Below, one piece after another: positions 17,726 to 26,300 of a DNA stretch of 64,000 nt. Position numbers and translations under genes: made by a program. The stretch is from positions 62,001-126,000 of the forward strand of contig NZ_FRBF01000009.1 in the NCBI RefSeq assembly GCF_900142545.1, written 5' to 3'. The stretch's first letter is position 1, and every line of letters begins with the position of its first letter. The notes below the pieces were generated by a model that was given only the letters and a program-made list of their open reading frames with translations, was not told the DNA's origin and searched no databases. This stretch comes from Fibrobacter sp. UWT2 (GTDB lineage: Bacteria; Fibrobacterota; Fibrobacteria; Fibrobacterales; Fibrobacteraceae).

Positions 17726-18708
17726 TACAATCTCAAGTCCTGTCCCATGCCAAGCTTGAGTTCTGTACGACGGCGTAATACCATTTCGTTGAACAAGTCG
17801 GTCAGGCAGTCTTCGATGCTGATCATCGGCTTCCATCCCATGTTCATTGCCTTGGTGGGGTCGCCAATCAGGAGCGGAATGTCGTTGCTGCGTTCGTAGC
17901 CGGGGTCAAATCTAAAGTCTACGCTTACGCCGGCGATATCGACGAGCATTTCGGTGAGTTCGCGGAAAGTGTAAGACTTGCCGCAGCAAAGGTTGTAGAC
18001 TTCGCCCGGTTCGGACTGGTTCAAAAGCTGAATCATGCCGCGGGCTACATCGCGTACGTCCACAAAGTCGCGGCTAATGTCGAGGCTGCCCGAATAGATG
18101 GTGGGCTCGGTGCCGTAATACTTGATTTTAACCAGCTGGTAGGTAATCGAGGGAATCACGAAACGGCGGCTGTGGTGCGGACCCGTAAAGTGGAAGGGAC
18201 GCACGAATACCACATGGAGTCCGTAGGCGTTCTTGAACTGGTTGCCCAAGAGTTCCATGCAGGCCTTTGAGGTGGCGTAAGGCGTCAGCGGGTTCGGAAG
18301 GTCCGTTTCCTTGTGCAGATAGGTGAGCTGGTGGTCGGTGCGACCGTAGATTTCGCTGGAGCTCAAGAGCATCACTTTTGCCTTGGGGCAGTGCTTGCGA
18401 ACATTTTCAAGTAAGTTCTGCGTACCCAGCAGGTTGATGTTCAGCGTTTCGTAGGGTTTCTTGTAGCTGAGGCCTACAGAAGATTGGCTTGCCAGGTGGT
18501 AAATGTGGGTGGGCTGTACATGCTGGATCATGTCCTGCACGTCCTTGAAATTCAAAAGATCGCCGTTCAGGTATTCCACCCCTTCGACCTTTTGCCAAGG
18601 CTGCGGCTGTTCATCACTAAAACTGAACAAGTCGTGGGTCGTTCCCACAAGGCTTGACAGAATGTGGTAGCCTAAAGCCCCTGTTCCACCTGTTACAAGA
18701 ATACTCAT
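17725..18708 (-). CDS. NAD-dependent sugar-nucleotide epimerase/dehydratase (SDR family)
   Basis: A 327-residue extended short-chain dehydrogenase. The Rossmann motif GGTGALG is at residues 6-12, HLASQSSVG follows, LLSSSEIYG gives the catalytic Ser/Thr region and YATSK the catalytic Tyr and Lys; RPFHFTGPHH resembles GDP-mannose-4,6-dehydratase and GDP-6-deoxy-mannose reductase relatives. It probably makes an activated sugar for surface polysaccharide. The ATG at 18708 has AGGAG ten bases upstream; an in-frame GTG at 18717 sits too close to that site. It follows aroB in what looks like one transcription unit. Confidence 0.85.
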   Translation of the reverse strand: MSILVTGGTGALGYHILSSLVGTTHDLFSFSDEQPQPWQKVEGVEYLNGDLLNFKDVQDMIQHVQPTHIYHLASQSSVGLSYKKPYETLNINLLGTQNLLENVRKHCPKAKVMLLSSSEIYGRTDHQLTYLHKETDLPNPLTPYATSKACMELLGNQFKNAYGLHVVFVRPFHFTGPHHSRRFVIPSITYQLVKIKYYGTEPTIYSGSLDISRDFVDVRDVARGMIQLLNQSEPGEVYNLCCGKSYTFRELTEMLVDIAGVSVDFRFDPGYERSNDIPLLIGDPTKAMNMGWKPMISIEDCLTDLFNEMVLRRRTELKLGMGQDLRL

Positions 18709-18729
18709 TTTATACACGCTCCTATTGTA

Positions 18730-20340
18730 TTACTTAATAGCTCCCCAGCTTTTAGAAATAATGTCCTTGTCGATGTTTACCACCTTTTCCACGGCGCCAA
18801 TCTTCGTGGGCAAGATGTAAACGCGTTTCCCCTTTTCTGCCTTCTTGTCAACAGCCATGGCGTCCCATGCGGCTTCCACGTCGATATCGTATTTCTTCGG
18901 GAATCCGAGGTCGTCCAAAAGTTTATTCTGACGAGCTTCTTCTTCGGCGCTGATTTTGCCGAGGAGAACTGCCGCGCGGGCGGCCACGCGCATGCCAAGC
19001 GATACGGCGATGCCGTGCGTGAACATGCTGTAATGCGTCAAGTTTTCAATCGCATGCCCGAAGGTATGCCCGTAATTTAAAATAGCGCGCAGGCCTGCTT
19101 CCTTTTCGTCGATGCCGACAACTTCGGCCTTGATGGCGCAACTGCGGTAAATCAAGTGCTTAAGTACGTCGAGGTCGTGGGCCTTGATTTTTTCGACGTT
19201 CTGTTCCATATAACGGAAGAATTCTTCGTCGTAAATCACGCCGTACTTCACGATTTCGGCAAGGCCTGCCAGGTATTCCGTTTCGGGCAAGGTGCTGAGC
19301 ACCGCGAGGTCGCAGACCACAGCCTTCGGCTGGTAGAATGCGCCAATCATGTTCTTGCCTTCGGGATGGTTCACGGCCACCTTTCCGCCCACAGAACTGT
19401 CGACCATGCTCAAAAGCGTTGTCGGGAACTGGATAAACGGAATGCCGCGCTGGTAGGTGGCGGCACCAAAGCCTGCCATGTCGCCGACCACACCACCGCT
19501 AAACTGCAACAAGCAGCTCTTGCGGGTGTAACCGCGGTGCAGCATGAAGCTGAACAGCTGGTTCAGATTGTGCAAAGTCTTGTTCTTTTCGCCGGCCTGG
19601 AACTTGAAGATCGGGCAACGTCCGGCCTGGCCTCTCAGTTCGCCGAGCATCTGGCTCTGGACCTTGGCAATATTCGTGTCGGTGCAGACCAGGAACTCGT
19701 GGCTCGGGGCAAGCTTGAGGCATTCCAGCAGCACGCCTGCTTCGGGAATGATGTTCTTGCCGATAAAGATGGGGTAGCGTCCGCCGCTGCTCGGGCACAC
19801 GTCCAGTGCATGGCTGTTCCAGAAGTTCAGGATGTACAGGATGCGTTCGATGACGTGGTCTTCGGTGTATTCGTCGGAGCTTTCGACGCTGAAGTCGGCG
19901 TTTGCGTAGTTCTTTTCGCGTTCCTTGAGCATCACCTTGATTTTTTCGAGGCGTTCTTCGTCGCTCAAGTTGGCAAGCAACGGGCGCGTGTTCTTGCGAC
20001 CGATGCGTTCCGAGAGCACTTCGGGCTTTGCCCAAAGGCGAATGATGGTGCCGTTTTCGCGGATGACCTTCAGGTTGTCCGGCTGCGTGAGTGCGCCACC
20101 GCCCAAGGAAATAATGTGCGGGGTTTCTTTCTTGGCGAATTCGGCGACGACATCGCGTTCCATTTCGCGGAACTTGGCTTCGCCTTCTTGTTCAAAGATT
20201 TCGCTGATGGTCTTGCCAGCGCGTTCGACGATAACGGCGTCGGTATCTACATAGGGGCGGTTGAGCCGTTCTGCCAGGGCGCGTCCGGTGCGGGATTTTC
20301 CGCTTGCCATGAATCCGGTGAAAAAGATGTGCTTGTTCAT
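18730..20340 (-). CDS. aroKB: fused shikimate kinase / 3-dehydroquinate synthase
   Basis: A 536-residue bifunctional protein. Residues 1 to about 170 are shikimate kinase (AroK): P-loop GFMASGKS (9-16), shikimate-binding Asp32 and Asp34 in VDTD, and the GGG at 80-82. Residues about 180-536 are dehydroquinate synthase (AroB): QFSGGVVGDMAGFGAATYQRG, TTLLSMVDSSVGGK, the zinc ligands in GLAEIVKYGV, NYGHTFGHA and the His of the FTHG segment. The two activities are steps 2 and 5 of the shikimate pathway. Only one base separates it from aroE upstream, giving three steps in one unit. No frameshift is seen at the joint, so it is a true fusion. Confidence 0.95.
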   Translation of the reverse strand: MNKHIFFTGFMASGKSRTGRALAERLNRPYVDTDAVIVERAGKTISEIFEQEGEAKFREMERDVVAEFAKKETPHIISLGGGALTQPDNLKVIRENGTIIRLWAKPEVLSERIGRKNTRPLLANLSDEERLEKIKVMLKEREKNYANADFSVESSDEYTEDHVIERILYILNFWNSHALDVCPSSGGRYPIFIGKNIIPEAGVLLECLKLAPSHEFLVCTDTNIAKVQSQMLGELRGQAGRCPIFKFQAGEKNKTLHNLNQLFSFMLHRGYTRKSCLLQFSGGVVGDMAGFGAATYQRGIPFIQFPTTLLSMVDSSVGGKVAVNHPEGKNMIGAFYQPKAVVCDLAVLSTLPETEYLAGLAEIVKYGVIYDEEFFRYMEQNVEKIKAHDLDVLKHLIYRSCAIKAEVVGIDEKEAGLRAILNYGHTFGHAIENLTHYSMFTHGIAVSLGMRVAARAAVLLGKISAEEEARQNKLLDDLGFPKKYDIDVEAAWDAMAVDKKAEKGKRVYILPTKIGAVEKVVNIDKDIISKSWGAIK

Positions 20341-20341
20341 G

Positions 20342-21229
20342 TTAGCCCTGCATTCCTTTACGCATGATCTGTGCGAGTTCGTCGTTCGTCTTGTTTTTAG
20401 TTTCTTCGGGGAACCATTTTCTAAAGCTTTCGATGCCCTGGTGCACCAGCATGCCTTCGCCGGTCACAACCTTGCAGCCTTTTGCCTGAGCTGTCTTTAA
20501 CAGCTTGGTCATGGGCGGTGTATAGACAATGTCCATCACGGCTTGGCCTTGGTGCAATGATTCTTCGGTAAGGGGAGACTGGTCTTCGTTGGGTGTCATG
20601 CCCACGGAAGTCGCGTTGATGATGATATCGATGCTCTTGGATACGGCAGGGAATTCATCGAAAGTGGCGACTTGGACCTGGGGAGCCTTGCCATTAAAGA
20701 ACTGATTCAGGCTGTCTGCGAGTGCCTCTCCTTTTTCGCGGTTGCGGCATACGATGGTGAGCCTGTTCTGCATTTCGGCAAGCGTGTAGGCGATTGCCTT
20801 GGCTGCTCCACCGTTTCCGAGCAGGGCAACATTCTTGCTTGAGGGGTTGACCCCCGATTCCTGCAGGTTGCGGATGCATCCATAGGGGTCGGTCGTGGTC
20901 CCGCACAGGGTTCCGCCGGCAATTCCATCTTTCCAGTACAGCGTGTTGACGCTACCGGTAAACTTCGAAATGTTCGAAAGTTCGTCCACAAGGTCCATGA
21001 CCGGGGTTTTGTACGGAATCGTGACATTTGCCCCGCGGAATTTCATGGCTCTAAAACCCTTGATGGCGTCGGCCAGGTTTTCGGGCTCCGGGGCGTAGGG
21101 CAAATAGGCCGCATTTATACCTAATGCTTCAAAAAGGGCATTATGCATCAATGGCGATTTGCTATGCCCAACAGGATGTCCAAAAATACAGAGAGTTTCG
21201 GACTTTCCATTCAATTTCAACTGGCTCAA
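20342..21229 (-). CDS. aroE: shikimate dehydrogenase
   Basis: A 295-residue NADPH enzyme reducing 3-dehydroshikimate. Motifs: GHPVGHSKSPLMHNALFEA (substrate Ser), GANVTIPYKTPVM (catalytic Lys), VNTLYW, and the nucleotide-binding LGNGGAAKAIAYTLAE; the C-terminal MDIVYTP and GxxMLVHQGIESF are typical. Translation appears to start at a TTG at 21229, preceded by GAGG about six bases upstream; no ATG is placed better. It heads the aroE-aroKB-epimerase unit. TATA-like boxes at 21249-21262 on the minus strand could be its promoter. Confidence 0.95.
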   Translation of the reverse strand: MSQLKLNGKSETLCIFGHPVGHSKSPLMHNALFEALGINAAYLPYAPEPENLADAIKGFRAMKFRGANVTIPYKTPVMDLVDELSNISKFTGSVNTLYWKDGIAGGTLCGTTTDPYGCIRNLQESGVNPSSKNVALLGNGGAAKAIAYTLAEMQNRLTIVCRNREKGEALADSLNQFFNGKAPQVQVATFDEFPAVSKSIDIIINATSVGMTPNEDQSPLTEESLHQGQAVMDIVYTPPMTKLLKTAQAKGCKVVTGEGMLVHQGIESFRKWFPEETKNKTNDELAQIMRKGMQG

Positions 21230-21326
21230 AAAAAACCTCTTTTTTTACGATATAAAGATATATAAAATTATTGGGAATGAATGCTAATTTTTATATATTT
21301 GAGGCCGTTCGATAAAGGGGGCTCCT

Positions 21327-22262
21327 ATGCTCAAGAAGTATTACAGAATCGAATCAGGGCGCCTCGCCAGCGCTCCGAACGAAGACGCAGCCGACATCGT
21401 GATGATGGGTTCCTTGAGCCAAGAGCAACGAAGTGTGCTCGTTAAAGAGTATGAGATTACTGAACATACTATAGCCTCTGCATTCGACTCGGACGAACTT
21501 TCCCGTATCGAGTACGACGACGATTTTACGACCATCGTGTTTAAAAAGCCGAAGAACTATTCGGCAAGCGATAACTTCCAGTTCCGTGTAGAATCTTTCG
21601 GTATCTTCATCTTCAAGGACTGGGTGCTGCTCCTGACCGACTCTGACATCCCGGTGATGGACGAAAAGCGCTTCTCGAAGATTGATAGCCTGAACACTTT
21701 TGTGCTCCGCGTATTGAGCTACGCTATCTTCCACTTCAATGAACACTTGAAGATTATCAACCGCATCAACGACGAGTTGGAACAGAAGCTGCGTACCGCC
21801 ATGGAAAACAAGTACCTGCTTTCGATGTTCAGCTTGAACAAGGGCTTGATTTACTACGTGAGCGCCTTGAACAGTAACGATACGCTCCTGAAAAAGTTGC
21901 AGATTGGCCGCAGCCTGAACTGGAGCGAAAGCGAACGGGAACTGCTGGACGATATCGTGATTGAAAACCGTCAGAGTTTGCAGCAAGCTGAAATCTACGC
22001 CAACATTTTGACGTCCATGATGGATGCCCGCGCAAGCGTCATCAGCAATAACGTGAACACGCTGATGAAGAACTTGACGATCGTGACGATTTCTATTTCT
22101 CTCCCGACGTTCTTCGCTAGTTTGTTCGGCATGAACGTAAAGTTGCCTTTCGGCATGAACGGAGATGCGACAGTCGGTTCGCCGATGGCCTTCTGGCTGA
22201 TTATCGCCGTGTGTATCCTCTCAGTGTTGGCTTTCCTCGCTTTCTGGATGCGTCGTAAATAG
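21327..22262 (+). CDS. corA: CorA-family magnesium/divalent cation channel
   Basis: A 311-residue inner-membrane channel. A long soluble cytoplasmic domain with coiled coil (about 130-250) is followed by two membrane helices near the C-terminus, the first ending in the diagnostic GMN motif (FFASLFGMNVKLP). Family members carry Mg2+ and sometimes Co2+ or Ni2+. GGGGG lies seven bases before the ATG, and TATATT at 21294-21299 would place the transcript start about 20 bases upstream. The FISUMP lipoprotein gene follows closely. Confidence 0.92.
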   Translation: MLKKYYRIESGRLASAPNEDAADIVMMGSLSQEQRSVLVKEYEITEHTIASAFDSDELSRIEYDDDFTTIVFKKPKNYSASDNFQFRVESFGIFIFKDWVLLLTDSDIPVMDEKRFSKIDSLNTFVLRVLSYAIFHFNEHLKIINRINDELEQKLRTAMENKYLLSMFSLNKGLIYYVSALNSNDTLLKKLQIGRSLNWSESERELLDDIVIENRQSLQQAEIYANILTSMMDARASVISNNVNTLMKNLTIVTISISLPTFFASLFGMNVKLPFGMNGDATVGSPMAFWLIIAVCILSVLAFLAFWMRRK

Positions 22263-22285
22263 ATTAGCTCTTGGTAGGTGGGGAC

Positions 22286-23296
22286 TTGAGAAACTATTTG
22301 TTTGGAATATCGCTGCTTGCGCTTTCGGGTTCACTGCTTTTTTGGGCGTGTTCCAGTGAAAACGATTATGCGCACGATGTTGATTCCGTTGTAATTTATG
22401 AAGTCGACCCCGAGGGCGAACTGCCGGATTCCTCCGAAGTTTCTGAACTTGACGGAATCCCCGAGGCAAAAGACGGTGTTCTGTATTTCCAGCAGCCAGG
22501 GACTTCAACTTCAATGCCCAAAAGGAAATCGTCATCCTCATCTGCTGTTTTGGAGTCGTCCTCTTCGGTTGTAGCGAGCTCGTCTTCTGCCGTTAATCCG
22601 GTTATGTCATCCTCTTCGGTTGTTGCAAGTTCGTCTTCTGCCACCCCGGCATCATCTTCTGATATTCTGGAATCTTCATCTGCTGATGCTGTTATCAATG
22701 TGTGGGACTGGAGTATTCTGGCAAAAGACTATTTGAATCCCAATATTGCTTACGATTTGATAGTTGATGTACGTGACTGGCAAGTATATCACGTCGTGAA
22801 TATAGCAAACCGCAGGTGGATGGCGCAAAACTTGAACTATAACGGCGATCCGGTAAAAGACGAAAGCTGGTGCTATGAAGATGTAAAACAACGTTGCAAT
22901 GTATTGGGCCGTCTTTATACGTGGAAAGCGGCAAAGGTTGCGTGCCCTGAGGGCTGGCGTTTGCCTTATCCGGAAGAATGGCAGGAGTTGCTTGATTCTT
23001 GTGGTGGTACCAGTGCAGCGGGCCGGATCCTGAAATCAACGATTGGGTGGTTTAAGGACGGTTTCGGTAACGATGGAAACGGTACGGATTCGCTAGGCTT
23101 TTCGGCACTTCCTGCAGGTTCAAGAAACAATGACGGTAAGTATAGCGAATTAGGCAAAAGCGCCTACTTCTGGAAAAATTCTGGCGATACCTATGGCGAC
23201 TATGTGTCTATGTACTCTGCGGACAGGGTCGATGAGTCTTACCATTACAAAACCATGGCGTTCTCGGTCCGCTGTATCGAAATCCTGGCGGAGTAG
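22286..23296 (+). CDS. FISUMP-domain lipoprotein with serine linkers
   Basis: A protein of about 336 residues. The TTG at 22286 has AGGTGGGG just upstream and yields a lipoprotein signal peptide with the unusual lipobox FWAC; a TTG at 22271 is an alternative. Residues about 80-135 are a serine-rich linker with repeated SSSS and VVASSSS. The C-terminal half is the Fibrobacter succinogenes major paralogous domain: RWMAQNLNY, WCYED, GRLYTWKAAKVACPEGWRLP, LGFSALPAGSR, AYFWKNSGD and FSVRCIE. The domain is related in outline to C-type-lectin/FGE-like folds, and its role is unknown. It sits 23 bases after corA and ahead of a strong terminator. Confidence 0.88.
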   Translation: MRNYLFGISLLALSGSLLFWACSSENDYAHDVDSVVIYEVDPEGELPDSSEVSELDGIPEAKDGVLYFQQPGTSTSMPKRKSSSSSAVLESSSSVVASSSSAVNPVMSSSSVVASSSSATPASSSDILESSSADAVINVWDWSILAKDYLNPNIAYDLIVDVRDWQVYHVVNIANRRWMAQNLNYNGDPVKDESWCYEDVKQRCNVLGRLYTWKAAKVACPEGWRLPYPEEWQELLDSCGGTSAAGRILKSTIGWFKDGFGNDGNGTDSLGFSALPAGSRNNDGKYSELGKSAYFWKNSGDTYGDYVSMYSADRVDESYHYKTMAFSVRCIEILAE

Positions 23297-23337
23297 AACC
23301 TTTCTTTAAAAATATACACAAATGTTCACTAAAAATT

Positions 23338-23358
23338 AGACGGCTGGGCCGTCTTTTT
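23338..23358 (+). terminator. Rho-independent terminator after the FISUMP gene
   Basis: A perfect 7-bp GC-rich stem AGACGGC-TGG-GCCGTCT followed by a run of T. It ends the corA-FISUMP unit and stops just 14 bases before the uvrA start codon, so uvrA must be transcribed from a promoter overlapping or directly after this hairpin. Confidence 0.88.
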
Positions 23359-23359
23359 C

Positions 23360-23372
23360 TATATTGCGCATC
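23360..23372 (+). promoter_or_regulatory. candidate -10 box of uvrA
   Basis: TATATT lies at 23360-23365, directly after the terminator T-run and exactly seven bases before the uvrA ATG at 23373. If it is a -10 box, transcription would start at or next to the ATG, giving a leaderless mRNA; there is no room for a Shine-Dalgarno sequence. Predicted from position and from the same spacing at fmt and at 34512. Confidence 0.45.
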
Positions 23373-26300
23373 ATGACTAAGTCGATTGAAATCCGCGATG
23401 CGCACGAACATAACCTCCGCCATGTGAACCTTTCTATTCCCCGCGATTCCATCGTGGTAGTGACCGGCGTTTCGGGCTCGGGCAAGTCGAGTCTTGCGTT
23501 CGATACGGTGTTCCAGGAAGGCCAGAGGCGCTTTGTGGAGTCGCTTTCGGCGTATGCGCGCCAGTTCATTGGTCGCATGAAGCACCCCGAGGTGGAAAGC
23601 GTGCGCGGCATTTCGCCGACGATTTCGATTGACCAGAAGACTGTGAACCGCAACCCGCGTTCCACAGTGGGTACGGTTGTCGAGATTTTGGACCATTACC
23701 GCTTGCTTTTTGCGCGCTTGGGCGTGCCGCATTGCCCCGATTGCGGTCGTGTGATTCAGGCGCAGACGGTGGACCAGATTGTCGATAATTTGTATGTAAG
23801 TGACGAGGGCAAGCAGATTACGGTGATGGCTCCGATTGTGCAGGAGCGCAAGGGTGAATACCGCAAGGAACTCGCCGAACTCAAGGAAAACGGCTTTGTG
23901 CGTGCCCGTGTGGATGGCACGATTTACCGTCTGGAAGATGTCCCCGCGCTGGTGCGTTACGAGAAGCATACCATTGAAGCGGTGATTGACCGCTTGACGC
24001 TGGAACGCAAGAATATGAGCCGCCTGCGCGAGGCGTTGGAAGGCGCGTTGAAACTGACCGACGGAAAACTCGTGAGTTTCTTGCTGGCCGCGGGCGGTTC
24101 CGCAGGTGCGGGGGAGGCGTCGCAGACTGGAGCGAAGGAAGAATATCGCCTGCAGGGTACGCTGCTCGCTTGCCCCAAGTGCGGCATTTCTATTCCAGAA
24201 TTGGAACCTCGATTCTTCAGCTTTAATGATCCGAAGGGCCGTTGCCCCGCTTGTAAGGGCATGGGCGAAAGCTACAAGTTCGATTTGGACTTGATTATCC
24301 CAGACAAGACGAAGTCTATTAAGGATGGCTGCATTGCGACCATCAAGAAGGACGACGGTACGCTGATTTTCAGCGACTTCGGCCGCCGCAACTTGCGTAA
24401 TATCGCAAACGAGATGCATTTTTCGCTGGACACGCCGTGGAACAAGCTCAAGAAGGCGCAACAGGATGCCGTCTTGTACGGAACGCCGAGCGAATCGGAG
24501 CGTGGCATTATCCCGATTATGCAGGAACTGTGGGACATGTGGCATATTTACCACTTCCGTAAGTATATGCAGATTGGCGTTTGCCCCGAATGTCACGGCA
24601 CGCGAATCAACCGCACGGCAAATGCGGTTACGTTCCATGGAGTGAATCTGACCGAGATGACGGAATGGTCCGTCGAGAAGTCGGTGGAATTTTTCAACAA
24701 GATTGACTTGTCCGAAAAGGAAAAGCGAATCGGCAAGGAAATCTTGAAGGAAATCCGCGGGCGACTTTCGTTCCTCAATGCGGTGGGGCTCGGTTATTTG
24801 ACGATTAACCGCAAGGCGTCTACCTTGAGTGGCGGCGAAGCGCAGCGAATCAGGCTTGCTAGCGCTGTGGGCGCCGGTTTGCAAGGCGTGCTTTACGTGC
24901 TTGACGAGCCGAGCATCGGGCTCCACCCCCGCGATAACGATAAACTGCTCGGGATGCTGGAGCATTTGAGGGCGCAGGGTAATAGCCTGATTATCGTGGA
25001 ACACGACGAAGATACCATGCGCCATGCGGACTGCGTGATTGACGTGGGGCCGGGTGCCGGCGTAGAGGGCGGTCGCGTGATTGCGGCGGGAACTGTTGAA
25101 GAGCTGGAAAAGAACAAGGCTTCTCTGACGGGTGCATACTTGAGCGGCCGCAAGGCGATTGAAATTCCTGCGACCCGCAAGAAGATTGACAAGAATACGC
25201 CGAAATTAAAGATTTGTGGCGCCGCCGAAAACAACCTCAAGAATATTGATGTGGAAATTCCGTTGGACGGTGCGTTGACGGTGGTGACGGGCGTTTCGGG
25301 CTCCGGCAAGAGTACGCTGATTAATCAGATTCTGCGCCGCGAATTGGCCCGTGTATTCTACAATTCTGAAGAACCGGTCGGCAAGTTTGATCATCTGGAA
25401 GGCCTCGAGAATATCGACAAGGTGATTGAAATCGACCAGACGCCGATTGGCCGCACGCCGCGAAGCAATCCGGCAACCTACACCAAGATTTGGGACGATG
25501 TGCGCGATCTTTTCGCGAGCATGGAAGAAAGTAAGATTCGCGGTTACAGCAAGAGTCGCTTCAGCTTTAACGTGAAGGGCGGCCGTTGCGATGCCTGCGA
25601 AGGCGCGGGCGTGAAAATCGTGGATATGCACATTTTGCCGAGCGTGCAGGTGACTTGCGATGTGTGCGGCGGCAAGCGCTTTAACGATGCTACGCGCGAA
25701 GTCTATTATAAGGGCAAGAACGTCTCCGAAATTCTCGATATGAGCATCGCCGATGCGGCGGAATTCTTCAAGGATATTCCGAAGATTGCAGAACCGCTGA
25801 ACTTGCTCGTGGAAGTGGGACTTGGCTACCTGACTTTGGGTCAGCCTTCGACGACACTGAGCGGGGGAGAGGCGCAGCGCATCAAGATTGCTTCCGAATT
25901 GCGCCGCCCGGGTACAGGCAAAACGCTTTACTTGCTCGACGAACCGACGACGGGCTTGCACTTTGAGGATATCCGCAAGCTTATGGATTGCCTGAATCGC
26001 CTGCGTAGCCTCGGCAACAGCGTCGTGATTATCGAACACAACCTGGACGTAATCAAGTGCGCCGACTGGATTATTGACTTGGGTCCTGATGCGGGTATCC
26101 ACGGCGGTAAAATCATTGCGACGGGTACGCCGGAGCAGATTGCCAAATGCAAGAAGTCGGAAACGGGTAAGTACCTTGCGCCAGTACTTGCGAAAAAGCA
26201 TGGCGAAAACCACCACTTTGACCGCACGCTCAAGGGCGGCGAAGACTTGTCGCTTGACATCGAGGTGCATGGAGCCCGTAAGCATAACCTCAAGAACATC

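Noticed and set aside
22530-22690. Repetitive DNA that could suggest a tandem repeat or CRISPR-like array
   Set aside because: It encodes the serine linker of the FISUMP lipoprotein in frame; unit lengths vary and there are no spacers.
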